Part shown: positions 18,263 to 26,495 of the stretch, piece after piece
Layout: every line of letters begins with the position of its first letter
Numbering within the stretch: position 1 is the first letter of the stretch
Assembly (NCBI GenBank): GCA_025924815.1
Contig: JAICHQ010000010.1
Location: 1-59,353, forward strand
Direction of reading: 5' to 3'
Source: Nocardioides sp.
GTDB taxonomy: Bacteria; Actinomycetota; Actinomycetes; Propionibacteriales; Nocardioidaceae
Length of the DNA: 59,353 nucleotides
Notes under the pieces: model-generated
The model's input: only the letters and a program-made list of their open reading frames with translations
Database searches by the model: none
Told to the model about the DNA's origin: nothing
Position numbers and translations under genes: made by a program

Positions 18263-19327
18263 ATGCCGCTCGACCTGACCACCGACGTGGTGGACGTGAC
18301 CGCGCAGCTGGTCGACCTCGAGTCGGTCAGCCGCGAGGAGCAGGCTATCGCCGACGCGGTCGAGGAGGCGCTCACGACGCTGCGGCACCTCGACGTCGTA
18401 CGCCGCGGCAACACCGTGGTCGCGCACACCGACCTCGGCCGGTCCGAGCGGGTCGTGATCGCCGGTCATCTCGACACGGTGCCGCGCAACGACAACCTGC
18501 CGAGCCGCAACGACGGCACGAACCTGCACGGGCTGGGGGCCTGCGACATGAAGGGTGGCGACGCGGTCATCCTGCGGCTGGCCGCGACCGTGGCAGAGCC
18601 GGCTCGTGACGTCACCTACGTGCTCTACGAGGGGGAGGAGATCGAGAGCGAGTTCAACGGTCTCGGCCACCTGGCGGCCGACGTACCCGACCTCCTACGG
18701 GCCGACTTCGCGATCCTGATGGAGCCCTCCGGCGCCGTCGTCGAGGCCGGCTGCCAGGGCACCGTGCGGGTCGAGGTGACCACGCACGGCGAGCGTGCCC
18801 ACAGCGCCCGCGCCTGGAAGGGCGTCAACGCGATCCATGCGGCCACGCCCGTGCTGGAACGGCTCACGGCGTACGAACCGCGGATGCCCGTCATCGACGG
18901 CCTGACCTATCGCGAAGGCCTCAACGCGGTCGGCATCAGCGGCGGGGTGGCCGGCAACGTGCTGCCCGATCTCTGCACGGTGAGCGTCAACCACCGCTTC
19001 GCTCCCGACCGCTCCGAGGAGGAGGCCGAGGCATTCCTGCGCACCTTCTTCCAGGGGTACGACGTGCGCGTCACCGACAGTGCGCCCGGCGCCCTGCCGG
19101 GCCTGGACCGCCCCGCCGCCCAGGAGTTCGTCCGGGCGGTCGGCGGCACGGTCAACCCGAAGTTCGGCTGGACCGACGTCGCCCGGTTCAGCGCTCTCGG
19201 CGTACCCGCGGTGAACTACGGTCCGGGTGACCCGATGCTGGCGCACAAGCAGGAGGAGTTCGTGCCGCTGGCGCAGCTCCGGCACTGTGAGCGCGCGCTG
19301 ACGGCCTGGCTCGGGACGAAGGGGTGA
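18263..19327 (+). CDS. dapE: Succinyl-diaminopimelate desuccinylase
   Basis: The 354-residue M20 metallopeptidase hydrolyses N-succinyl-LL-diaminopimelate to LL-diaminopimelate and succinate. The metal ligands are visible: His in GHLDTVP (about residue 69) with the catalytic Asp two residues on, and Asp in [10 protein letters not shown]. The Glu pair follows in YEGEEIES, the Glu in LMEPSG, and a His near the C-terminus in LAHKQEEFV. The dimerisation domain lies between about 170 and 280. The gene is followed 4 nt later by the LOG-family gene, as in other actinobacteria. Confidence 0.88.
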   Translation: MPLDLTTDVVDVTAQLVDLESVSREEQAIADAVEEALTTLRHLDVVRRGNTVVAHTDLGRSERVVIAGHLDTVPRNDNLPSRNDGTNLHGLGACDMKGGDAVILRLAATVAEPARDVTYVLYEGEEIESEFNGLGHLAADVPDLLRADFAILMEPSGAVVEAGCQGTVRVEVTTHGERAHSARAWKGVNAIHAATPVLERLTAYEPRMPVIDGLTYREGLNAVGISGGVAGNVLPDLCTVSVNHRFAPDRSEEEAEAFLRTFFQGYDVRVTDSAPGALPGLDRPAAQEFVRAVGGTVNPKFGWTDVARFSALGVPAVNYGPGDPMLAHKQEEFVPLAQLRHCERALTAWLGTKG

Positions 19328-19331
19328 GCCG

Positions 19332-20090
19332 ATGACCCACCACAAGGGCGAGAAGTACCAGGGCCCGGTGGTCATGCGTCGCAAGCAGGTCGACGGGAGC
19401 ACCACCGACCAGCGGCTGCTCGACTCGCGCGGACCCACGGACTGGGTGCACACGGATCCGTGGCGCGTCATGCGCATCCAGGCGGAGTTCGTCGAGGGCT
19501 TCGGCACGCTCGCCGAGCTGGGGCCGGCGATCGCCTGCTTCGGCTCGGCCCGCACCATGCCCGACGACCCCGTCTACGCCATCGGCGAGGAGGTCGGCCG
19601 CCGGCTCTCCGAGGAGGGGTTCGCGGTGATCACCGGCGGTGGCCCGGGCACCATGGAGGCGGTGAACAAGGGCGCCAGCGAGGCGGGCGGCACCAGTGTC
19701 GGGCTCGGCATCGAGCTGCCCTTCGAGAGCGGGCTCAACCAGTGGGTCGACATCGGCATCAACTTCCGCTACTTCTTCGCCCGCAAGACGATGTTCGTGA
19801 AGTACTCCCAGGGCTTCGTCGTCCTGCCCGGTGGCCTCGGCACCCTCGACGAGCTGTTCGAGGCCCTGACCCTGGTGCAGACGCAGAAGGTCACCAGCTT
19901 CCCGCTGGTACTGCTCGGCACGGACTACTGGCAGGGGATGATCGACTGGCTGCGCGACCGGGCCCTCGAGCACGGCACGATCAACCAGTCCGACATCGAC
20001 ATGCTCCAGCTGACCGACGACGTCGACCACGCGGTACAGCTGATGATCGAGGCGCGCGACCGTCGGCAGGTCGAGGCGGGGCCGTCATGA
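19332..20090 (+). CDS. LOG-family protein (TIGR00730; cytokinin riboside phosphoribohydrolase-like)
   Basis: The 252-residue Rossmann-fold protein has the two LOG signatures: GGGPGTMEAVNKGA (about 99-112) and PGGLGTLDELFE (about 166-177), the PGGxGTxxE motif that binds the phosphoribosyl group. LOG proteins release free bases from nucleoside 5'-monophosphates, including cytokinins. The long N-terminus (1-50), rich in Lys and Arg, is usual in the actinobacterial branch. It lies directly after dapE and overlaps the next start (ATGA at 20087-20090), so the genes are translationally coupled. Confidence 0.82.
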   Translation: MTHHKGEKYQGPVVMRRKQVDGSTTDQRLLDSRGPTDWVHTDPWRVMRIQAEFVEGFGTLAELGPAIACFGSARTMPDDPVYAIGEEVGRRLSEEGFAVITGGGPGTMEAVNKGASEAGGTSVGLGIELPFESGLNQWVDIGINFRYFFARKTMFVKYSQGFVVLPGGLGTLDELFEALTLVQTQKVTSFPLVLLGTDYWQGMIDWLRDRALEHGTINQSDIDMLQLTDDVDHAVQLMIEARDRRQVEAGPS

Positions 20091-20371
20091 TGTGGCTGTT
20101 CGCGATCCTGATCGTGCTCGCTCTCGGGGGGATCGCCGTGGTCGCGGCCGGGCGCGGCGCGCCCATGTCGCCGGCGTACGACGACGCCCCCGACTCGCTG
20201 GTGCCCCTCGACGGGCCGGTCACCGCCGACGACCTGCGCCGGATCCGGTTCCCGATCGCGTTCCGCGGCTACCGCATGGCCGAGGTCGACGCGCTGCTGG
20301 ACCGCCTGGCCGAGGAGCGCGAGCACGTGGCCCGACCGGACCGCGACGGTGACGCCGAGGCCGACTCCTAG
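20087..20371 (+). CDS. Small membrane-anchored DivIVA-domain protein
   Basis: The 94-residue protein has one N-terminal membrane helix (2-22) and then a DivIVA/Wag31-type motif. VTADDLRRIRFPIAFRGYRM followed by EVDALLDRLAEE (about 45-76) is the lipid-sensing and coiled-coil start normally found at the N-terminus of DivIVA. There is no long coiled coil. It may sit at curved membrane or interact with full-length DivIVA; this is inferred. The start overlaps the LOG gene by 4 nt. Confidence 0.75.
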   Translation: MMWLFAILIVLALGGIAVVAAGRGAPMSPAYDDAPDSLVPLDGPVTADDLRRIRFPIAFRGYRMAEVDALLDRLAEEREHVARPDRDGDAEADS

Positions 20372-20387
20372 GGCAGACTGGGGGCCC

Positions 20388-20795
20388 GTGAAGCCCGAGT
20401 ACATCGTCTACGTCCTCACCTTCTTGTCCGCGGTCGTCGTCGTCCTGACCCGGGTCCGGCTGTCCCGGGACGAGGCGGCCGGGCAGCATCAGGTGGGCCA
20501 GGGTGCGGTGAACGCACACTCGGCGGTCGGAGTCGTGGCCCTGGTGCTGTGGGTGGTCTTCCTGGTCACCGGTCGGGACATGGCACTGGTCGGCATCGTG
20601 GCGCTGTTCTTCTACTGGCTCACCGCACTCGTCGGCCTGATGATCCTGCTCCGATGGCTGCCCAGCCGCGGGAAGCACGCCTCCGGCACCGCCGACGACA
20701 GCTGGTCGGAGGGTCCGGGCTTGTCGGTCCTGGCCCATGTCGGGATGCTGGTCGGCGTGCTCGTGTTCACCTGGTTCTACGCCACCCAGAGCTAA
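20388..20795 (+). CDS. Conserved membrane protein, about four helices
   Basis: The 135-residue protein has hydrophobic segments at about 3-20, 42-62, 65-87 and 113-130 and short charged loops. There is a conserved-looking GQGAVNAHSAVG segment before the second helix and a KHASGTADDSW loop. I recognise no family or function. The GTG at 20388 follows the DivIVA-like gene by 16 nt, so it is probably the last gene of the dapE-LOG-DivIVA-like operon. A TAG-rich sequence upstream might also start a leaderless message. Confidence 0.62.
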   Translation: MKPEYIVYVLTFLSAVVVVLTRVRLSRDEAAGQHQVGQGAVNAHSAVGVVALVLWVVFLVTGRDMALVGIVALFFYWLTALVGLMILLRWLPSRGKHASGTADDSWSEGPGLSVLAHVGMLVGVLVFTWFYATQS

Positions 20796-20828
20796 GCGCC
20801 GGATCCTGGCCAACCGCGCGCGGGTAGG

Positions 20829-21629
20829 TCAGCGGCCCTCGAAGACCGGTTGCTGCTTGGCCAGGAACGCCTCGACGGCGGCGGCGTGGTCGGCGGTGCG
20901 GCCGGTGCGGGTCATCTGCGCCGACTCGTTCTCGACGGACTCCGCGAACGTGTGGTCCGCGGCGAACGTGAGCGACTGCCGCATCGCGCCGAGGGCGACC
21001 GTTGGTCCCGCGGCGAGCCGTCCGGCGAGCCGAGTGACCACGTCGGTCAGCTCGCCGGCCGGGACCACCTGGGTCGCGAGCCCGAGCGCGAGCGCCTCAT
21101 CGGCCGGGACGGTGCGTGGGAAGTACAGCAGCTCGATCGCGCGGGCCCGACCGACGAGCCGTTGCAGGGTGAAGCTCGAGCCGGTGTCGCAGGACAGCGC
21201 GATGTTGGCGAACGCCAGGTTGAAGCCGGCGGTGTCGGCGACGATCCGCAGGTCGCAGGCGAACGCCAGGCTCGCCCCGGCCCCGGCGGCAACGCCGTTG
21301 ACGGCCGCGATCACCGGCTTCTGCATCTCCACGAGTGAGCTGACGATGGGGTTGTAGTGCTCGTCGACGGTACGGAACAACGAGTCGGTGGCGCCGCTGG
21401 TGAGGATCTCGACGTGCTCCTTGAGGTCCTGGCCGACGCAGAACGCACGGCCGGTGCCGGTCAGCACCACGCATCGCACCGCCGGGTCGTCGGCCACCTG
21501 GCGCACGGCGGCGAGCAGGCTCACCTTGGTGGCGACGTCGAGGCTGTTCATCGCCGCGGGGCGGTTGAAGGTGATGGTCGCGACCCGGTCGGCGACCTCG
21601 AGCAGGACAGGGGTGGGCTCCTCCGGCAT
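20829..21629 (-). CDS. Enoyl-CoA hydratase/isomerase family protein (PaaG-like)
   Basis: The 266-residue crotonase-fold protein has the oxyanion-hole segments GTGRAFCVGQDLKE (about 63-76) and NGVAAGAGASLAFACDLRI (about 107-125). The second Glu of classical hydratases is replaced by an aliphatic or Asp position, as in PaaG isomerases. It could isomerise ring-1,2-epoxyphenylacetyl-CoA or hydrate fatty enoyl-CoA. The neighbouring PaaX-like gene on the same strand, 60 bp upstream, makes an aromatic or phenylacetate-related role more likely. The ATG at 21629 starts the conserved region; the open frame runs 12 codons further upstream. Confidence 0.78.
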   Translation of the reverse strand: MPEEPTPVLLEVADRVATITFNRPAAMNSLDVATKVSLLAAVRQVADDPAVRCVVLTGTGRAFCVGQDLKEHVEILTSGATDSLFRTVDEHYNPIVSSLVEMQKPVIAAVNGVAAGAGASLAFACDLRIVADTAGFNLAFANIALSCDTGSSFTLQRLVGRARAIELLYFPRTVPADEALALGLATQVVPAGELTDVVTRLAGRLAAGPTVALGAMRQSLTFAADHTFAESVENESAQMTRTGRTADHAAAVEAFLAKQQPVFEGR

Positions 21630-21689
21630 GGGCAGCACGATTCCACAGCCACGCCCGGCACTCATCCGCAGGCACCGCGGCCGGCGGCG

Positions 21690-22472
21690 CTACCGGGCCA
21701 GACAGCGGCCGACGAAGCGATCCGCGGCCGGCTTCAGCCGGGCGGCCTCCCGCGTGAACAGCTCCGCGGCCGGCACCCCGGGCCAGTCGTCCGGCAGCAG
21801 CCGGGCCGGGAGGCCGGGGTCGGCGAAGAGGAACTTGCGCCACTCGTGGACCAGCCGGAACCGGGCCGCGAACGCATGCTCGTCCCGGTCGCCCCCAGCG
21901 TCCCCGTCCGGCTCGACCTGCATCAGGCGGCCGGCGACGCTCGGCCAGGCGGCGTACGCCGTGGCGAGGGCCGAGAGGTCCCACGCCCCGACCGGGTCGG
22001 GGTCGAGCTCCACCGCCAGGGCGTGCCGGGCGCGGCCACCGGCACGGGCCACCACGTGGTCGACCTCGGGCCGGTCGAACGGGCACAGCCACACCCCCGG
22101 CGCGTGCACGCCGAAACCCAGGTAGGTGAGCTCCTGGCGCAGGCGCTCCCGCTCACCGCGATGCCGCGGGGCGTCGAGGAAGACCAGTCGCCACCGGCCG
22201 TCCCAGGGCTCGGGAGCACTGCGGTAGATGCGCGCGGCCGCCTCCGAGAGTCGCTCGATGGCGCGGGCCGAGGCGCGGTAGCCGGGAGCGTCGTCGACCC
22301 GGGTCGGCTCCAGCCAGCCCTGGGCGGCCATCCGGGAGATCGCGGTGCGCACCGCCGGCTCGGCGATGCCGATCGGCTCGAGCAGCCGGATCAGCGTCGC
22401 GACCGGCGCCTGGTCTCCGCGCGAGCGCAGGTGGTCGCCGTACACGTCGAACAGAGCCGAGCGCGCGCGCAT
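21690..22472 (-). CDS. PaaX-family transcriptional regulator
   Basis: The 260-residue protein fits PaaX repressors of phenylacetic acid degradation. It has an N-terminal winged-helix domain (about 1-75; IAEPAVRTAISRMAAQGWLE is the recognition region), a central domain with WRLVFLD, and a C-terminal PaaX_C domain. In the model protein, phenylacetyl-CoA releases the repressor from DNA. The paa oxygenase genes are not in the window, so its ligand and targets are inferred. It is transcribed with the enoyl-CoA hydratase gene and is divergent from the DUF3117 gene. Confidence 0.78.
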   Translation of the reverse strand: MRARSALFDVYGDHLRSRGDQAPVATLIRLLEPIGIAEPAVRTAISRMAAQGWLEPTRVDDAPGYRASARAIERLSEAAARIYRSAPEPWDGRWRLVFLDAPRHRGERERLRQELTYLGFGVHAPGVWLCPFDRPEVDHVVARAGGRARHALAVELDPDPVGAWDLSALATAYAAWPSVAGRLMQVEPDGDAGGDRDEHAFAARFRLVHEWRKFLFADPGLPARLLPDDWPGVPAAELFTREAARLKPAADRFVGRCLAR

Positions 22473-22607
22473 GCGGTCACTGTGCCAGGGTTCGCGGGCA
22501 GCTCGACCGCCCGATAGGGAATAATGGGCGCGAGCAGGCGTGTGGGGTCCCTGTCCCGTGCGCCACCGGGTCCGAGGCAACACGAACCGACAAGAAGAGG
22601 TGCGCGG

Positions 22608-22775
22608 ATGGCGGCCATGAAGCCGCGGACGGGTGACGGTCCGCTCGAGGTCACCAAGGAGGGCCGCGGGATCGTCATGCGCGTGCCGCTCGAAGGTGGT
22701 GGCCGTCTCGTCGTCGAGCTGAACGCCGAGGAAGCAGGCGCCCTGGGCGATGCGCTCAAGGGGGTCGTGGGCTGA
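22608..22775 (+). CDS. DUF3117 protein
   Basis: This 55-residue protein is recognised in full: MAAMKPRTGDGPLEVTKEGR followed by GIVMRVPLEGGGRLVVELN and an AGALGDALKGVV tail. It matches the highly conserved actinobacterial DUF3117 family (Rv1211 type), including the exact length. The function is unknown. Near-invariance across genera suggests a structural or regulatory role. The ATG is preceded by AGAAGAGG. pepA begins 1 bp after the stop, so they are likely co-transcribed. Confidence 0.85.
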   Translation: MAAMKPRTGDGPLEVTKEGRGIVMRVPLEGGGRLVVELNAEEAGALGDALKGVVG

Positions 22776-22776
22776 C

Positions 22777-24306
22777 GTGCCCGCGTCGATGGCCGTCCTT
22801 CCTGCCCAGGTCGCCCCTCCCGCCTTCGCCCTGAGCAGCCTCCGGCCGCACGATCTCACCGGCATCGAGGCACTCGCCCTTCCCTTCACCGTGGTCGACG
22901 GCAAGCCCGTCCTCGGAGCCGGCACAGCCGGGGTCGACACGGCGCTCGGGCTCGACCTGGCGGCGCTGCTGGACTCCCGACGACCTACCGGCAAGGGCGG
23001 CGAGGTCGTGTCCGTCCCCGTCGGGACCGGGACCGGGCTCCGGCTGGTGCTGCTCGTCGGCCTGGGGGCGGGCACGGCCACCGATCATCGGCGCGCCGGC
23101 GCCGCCGTCGCCCGCGCCGCCTTCGACCACGAGTCGGTGGCGACGACCGTCCCGGCCGAGGGCGACGCCCAGGCGCTGACGGCGTACGTCGTCGGCACGA
23201 TGCTCGGGTCGTTCGTCTTCCACTGGCGCTCCGAGGGCCCCGAGCGCCGACCCGTGCGCCGCGTGGTGCTGGCCGGCCTCTCCGCCGACGACCACGCCGC
23301 CGCGCTCGAACGCGGTCTCGCGCTGGGTGGCGCCGGCTGGCGCTCGCGGATGCTGGCCACCGTCCCGTCGAACCTGAAGTCACCGCAGTGGCTGGCCGAG
23401 CAGGCCGAGCAGCTGGCGGAGGAGCAGGGGCTGGCCTGTGAGGTCTGGGACGAGGTCACGCTGGCCGAGCGGGGCTTCGGCGGGGTCATCGGCGTCGGTC
23501 AGGGGTCGGCGACGCCGCCGCGACTGATCCGGCTCGACTACACCCCGCCCGGCGGCCGCAAGGCACCCCGGGTCGTGCTGGTCGGCAAGGGCATCACCTT
23601 CGACTCCGGCGGGCTGTCCATCAAGCCCGCCGAGGGCATGGCGACCATGAAGCGCGACATGACCGGCGGAGCCGTCGTGATGGCGGTGATGGGTGCCCTC
23701 GGCACCCTGGGCTGCGGGCTGCGCGTGACCGGCCTGATCCCGACCGCCGAGAACGCGGTCGGCGGCTCGTCGCTGCGGCCCGGCGACGTGGTGACGCACT
23801 ACGGCGGGCGCACCAGCGAGGTGCTCAACACCGACGCCGAGGGCCGCCTCGTGCTGGCCGACGCGATGGCGTACGCCGTGGACCGGCTCGACCCCGCCGT
23901 GCTGGTCGACGTGGCGACGCTGACGGGCGCGATGAAGGTCGCCCTGGGCCAGTGGGTCGGCGGCTACTTCGCCAACCGGGACGGTCTCGCCGAGGTGCTC
24001 GCCGACGCCGCGGCGGCGGCCGGTGAGCCGTTGTGGCGGCTGCCGCTGGAGCCCGACTACGAGGACACCCTCAGCTCGCAGGTCGCCGACGCGAACAACT
24101 CCCCGGGCGGGCCCGGCGCGATCACCGCCGCGCTCTTCCTGCAGCACTTCGCCGGCGAGGTTCCGTGGGCGCATCTCGACATCGCCTCGGCCGGCGATGC
24201 GCCGGCTGAGTCCTTCGAGTGGACCAAGGGACCCACGGGGTTCGGGTCGCGGGCGCTGCTCACCTGGCTGACCGGCTCCGACCCGCTGGCCGGCATCGCC
24301 GACTGA
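22777..24306 (+). CDS. pepA: Leucyl aminopeptidase (M17)
   Basis: The 509-residue zinc peptidase removes N-terminal residues from peptides. The C-terminal catalytic domain carries the metal-binding Lys and Asp in VGKGITFDSGGLSIKP (about 269-284). The M17 signature NTDAEGRLVLADAM is near residue 352, and its Arg is the catalytic residue. The N-terminal domain (1-170) is more variable. The GTG at 22777 is 1 bp after the DUF3117 stop; an ATG at 22789 is also possible. Members of this family also act as DNA-binding proteins in E. coli, but nothing here shows that. Confidence 0.88.
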   Translation: MPASMAVLPAQVAPPAFALSSLRPHDLTGIEALALPFTVVDGKPVLGAGTAGVDTALGLDLAALLDSRRPTGKGGEVVSVPVGTGTGLRLVLLVGLGAGTATDHRRAGAAVARAAFDHESVATTVPAEGDAQALTAYVVGTMLGSFVFHWRSEGPERRPVRRVVLAGLSADDHAAALERGLALGGAGWRSRMLATVPSNLKSPQWLAEQAEQLAEEQGLACEVWDEVTLAERGFGGVIGVGQGSATPPRLIRLDYTPPGGRKAPRVVLVGKGITFDSGGLSIKPAEGMATMKRDMTGGAVVMAVMGALGTLGCGLRVTGLIPTAENAVGGSSLRPGDVVTHYGGRTSEVLNTDAEGRLVLADAMAYAVDRLDPAVLVDVATLTGAMKVALGQWVGGYFANRDGLAEVLADAAAAAGEPLWRLPLEPDYEDTLSSQVADANNSPGGPGAITAALFLQHFAGEVPWAHLDIASAGDAPAESFEWTKGPTGFGSRALLTWLTGSDPLAGIAD

Positions 24307-24321
24307 CTGTCAAGCCGCCTT

Positions 24322-24382
24322 GCGAGCAAGCTCGCTGCGGCCCCGCTCCGTCGTCTTGACGTTCCTTCGTCAGGTCAAGACG
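24322..24382. terminator. Hairpins between convergent pepA and O-methyltransferase genes
   Basis: GCGAGcaagCTCGC (24322-24335) and a 9-bp perfect inverted repeat CGTCTTGAC/GTCAAGACG (24352-24360 and 24374-24382) lie at the meeting point of two convergent genes. The second hairpin includes the O-methyltransferase stop region. No T-runs follow, as is normal in high-GC actinobacteria. A bidirectional terminator is the most likely role. Confidence 0.5.
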
Positions 24383-25032
24383 TCCTCGCTCGACCACTCC
24401 TTCTTGGCGACCAGCAGCCCGTCGCCGACGGGGAGCAGCAGGGGCACCAGCGTGTCGTTGGACGCGATCTCCCGGCCGAGGTCGCGGATGACGGTCGTCT
24501 CCTCGTCGCGCTGGGACGGGTCGGCCACCCGGTCGTGCCACAGCGCGTTGTCGAAGGCCACGATGCCGCCCGGGCGGAGCAGGCGCTGCGCCTCCTTGAG
24601 GTAGGCGGCATACTCGGCCTTGTCACCGTCGCAGAACACCAGGTCGTAGTGGCCGTCGGTCAGCCGCGGCAGCACGTCGAGGGCGGCTCCCGCGATCGTC
24701 CGAGCTCGCTGGGGCGGGATGCCGGCGTCGTTGTAGGACTCGCGGGCCAGCCGCTGGTGCTCGGCCTCGATGTCGATCGTGGTCAGGATCCCGTCGGCAC
24801 GCATCCCGCGCAGCAGCCACAGACCCGAGACCCCGGCGCCGGTGCCGACCTCGACGACCGCACGGGCCTCGATCACCGACGCCAGGAAGCGCAGCGCCGC
24901 ACCGCCACCGGAGCCGATGGCGACCGCCCCGACCTCCTCGGCCCGAGCGCGGGCCGCCGCCAGCACGTCGTCCTCCTCCACGAACGTCTCGGCGTAGGTC
25001 CAGGTGGCGGCCTTGGGGGCGGGGAGAGTCAT
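24370..25032 (-). CDS. SAM-dependent O-methyltransferase (Rv1220c type)
   Basis: The 220-residue class I methyltransferase belongs to the methyltransf_3/catechol-O-methyltransferase-like family. Motif I is [16 protein letters not shown] (about 60-75). The acidic residue binding the ribose follows in TTIDIE, and the metal- or substrate-binding motif is [13 protein letters not shown] with [12 protein letters not shown]. Substrate and physiological role are unknown. In mycobacteria the homologue also stands divergent from sigE, so the context is conserved. Confidence 0.82.
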   Translation of the reverse strand: MTLPAPKAATWTYAETFVEEDDVLAAARARAEEVGAVAIGSGGGAALRFLASVIEARAVVEVGTGAGVSGLWLLRGMRADGILTTIDIEAEHQRLARESYNDAGIPPQRARTIAGAALDVLPRLTDGHYDLVFCDGDKAEYAAYLKEAQRLLRPGGIVAFDNALWHDRVADPSQRDEETTVIRDLGREIASNDTLVPLLLPVGDGLLVAKKEWSSEDVLT

Positions 25033-25123
25033 CGGGCGCCTTCCGATCGGGGACGGGCAGTTGGGGGACGGGCAGTCAGCGCGGTCGTCGCGACCCTACC
25101 GCCTGGGAGCACCCGGATCCCGC

Positions 25124-25150
25124 GGGAACACCCGGCCGGGCCCGCTCGTT
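25124..25150 (+). promoter_or_regulatory. Probable ECF (SigE/SigR-type) promoter of sigE
   Basis: GGGAAC at 25124-25129 and CGTT at 25147-25150 are spaced as GGAAC-N18-GTT. This matches the stress-type ECF consensus and suggests that sigE activates itself. The start site would be about 130 nt before the GTG. The 25033-25289 gap otherwise contains a second, poorer GGAAC at 25251 and the divergent O-MT promoter, which I could not place. Confidence 0.55.
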
Positions 25151-25289
25151 GGAGCAGTGGGTTCACACGGTCCGAGGGGTCCTTCTCACAGGGTTCTCTC
25201 AGCCGTCACCGCGAGAGTTCCAGGACGGAGGTAGGACGCTGTTCGGGTCGGGAACACACCAGGCGCGCGGCCGTCGGCAGGAGGAGCTC

Positions 25290-25913
25290 GTGAGCGAGGA
25301 CCAGTCGTACGACGGTGGGTCGGTCGCGCCCCCGCCGGCCGTGCCGAGCTGGGAGGAGATCGTCGACCAGCAGTCCGACCGCGTGTATCGGCTGGCCCTC
25401 CGGCTGACCGGCAACCGGCACGACGCCGAGGACCTCACGCAGGAGGTCTTCGTCCGCGTCTTCCGCAGCCTCTCGACGTACCAGCCGGGCACCTTCGAGG
25501 GCTGGATCCACCGGATCACCACCAACCTGTTCCTCGACCAGGCCCGCCGCAAGCAGCGCATCCGCTTCGACGCCCTCTCCGACGAGCGCGCCGACCGGTT
25601 GCACAGCGCCCTGCCGACCCCCGACCTCGCCTATGCCGACCAGACGTTCGACGACGACGTCGAGCGCGCCCTCTCGACGCTGCCCCCGGAGTTCCGGGCG
25701 GCCGTCGTGCTGTGCGACGTCGAGGGCCTGTCCTACGACGAGATCGCGCAGATCCTCGACGCCAAGCTCGGCACCGTCCGGTCGCGCATCCACCGCGGCC
25801 GCGCGATGCTCCGCGCCGCGCTCGCCCACCGCGCGCCCGCCGAGGGTCGTGTCCGATACCAGGGCCCCCCCGCCGCATCGACGCCGGACCTCGCCCCGGG
25901 GAGCGCGTCGTGA
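25290..25913 (+). CDS. sigE: ECF RNA polymerase sigma factor SigE
   Basis: The 207-residue ECF sigma factor has region 2 at about 30-95 ([20 protein letters not shown], then TQEVFVRVF) and region 4 at about 130-180 ([20 protein letters not shown], then [20 protein letters not shown]). By position and family it is the envelope-stress sigma factor SigE. It is followed by a zinc-finger anti-sigma factor and an HtrA protease, as in mycobacteria. The GTG at 25290 follows GAGGAG. The stop overlaps the anti-sigma start (GTGA), so synthesis of the two proteins is coupled. Confidence 0.88.
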   Translation: MSEDQSYDGGSVAPPPAVPSWEEIVDQQSDRVYRLALRLTGNRHDAEDLTQEVFVRVFRSLSTYQPGTFEGWIHRITTNLFLDQARRKQRIRFDALSDERADRLHSALPTPDLAYADQTFDDDVERALSTLPPEFRAAVVLCDVEGLSYDEIAQILDAKLGTVRSRIHRGRAMLRAALAHRAPAEGRVRYQGPPAASTPDLAPGSAS

Positions 25914-26434
25914 TCGGTCATCTGGGCACCCGGGTCAGCGCGCACCACGACGGCCCGCTTTCCCCCGCCGACGAGGAGCGCGCCTGGGAGCACGTCCACT
26001 CCTGCCACCAGTGCCGTGACGCCGTCGAGCGCGAGGGCTGGGTGAAGACCCGCCTGGCGACCATGCAGCTGGCCGGAGCGGCCGCGCCGTCCCACCTGAA
26101 GGGCTCGCTCCTGGTGGGCGGCATCCTGGACTGGCCCGACCTGCCCGACCATCCGGCGCTGGTCGTCGCGGGCGCCCGCCGGCGCCACCTCGGCCTGTCC
26201 GGCATCGGTGGAGGTGCGGTCGGCGCCGCGGTGATGGGCGTGCTGGCGTTGGGAGCCGCCCCGGCCAACGCCCCCGGAGCGGTCGTCCGCACGGGTCCCG
26301 AGTCGTTCGGCGCGACTCTGAGCCATGCGATCAGCTCGGTCGTCGACGGCGATGGCTCGTCGGCCGAGCGAGGTCAGGGCCGCCGAGGCGCTCCGCCGGT
26401 GACTCAGGTCGCGGGTCGTACACTCGCGCCCTAG
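25910..26434 (+). CDS. rseA: Anti-sigma E factor, ZAS type
   Basis: The 174-residue protein has a zinc-associated anti-sigma domain at its N-terminus, with His near residue 11 and 38 and the CHQC pair at about 42-45 (HVHSCHQC, the HxxxCxxC motif). There is a hydrophobic segment at about 103-125 that could cross the membrane or be buried. It should hold SigE inactive until stress or proteolysis. The start overlaps the sigE stop by 4 nt. The symbol rests on position and motif, not on overall similarity. Confidence 0.72.
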   Translation: MIGHLGTRVSAHHDGPLSPADEERAWEHVHSCHQCRDAVEREGWVKTRLATMQLAGAAAPSHLKGSLLVGGILDWPDLPDHPALVVAGARRRHLGLSGIGGGAVGAAVMGVLALGAAPANAPGAVVRTGPESFGATLSHAISSVVDGDGSSAERGQGRRGAPPVTQVAGRTLAP

Positions 26435-26495
26435 GACCTCTCCGGTCCTGCGCGCCGCCCGACGCCGGTCGGCCCCTCCGTGGAAGCAAGGACCC

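Noticed and set aside
13690..18429. Single 1579-codon open frame on the minus strand through dapD and antisense to ileS
   Set aside because: Only the dapD part has protein-like composition. The rest is an antisense shadow of ileS caused by high GC and codon bias.
25251..25275. Second GGAAC...CGTC pair before sigE
   Set aside because: Spacing is 2 bp shorter than the consensus and the site lies too close to the start codon and ribosome site.
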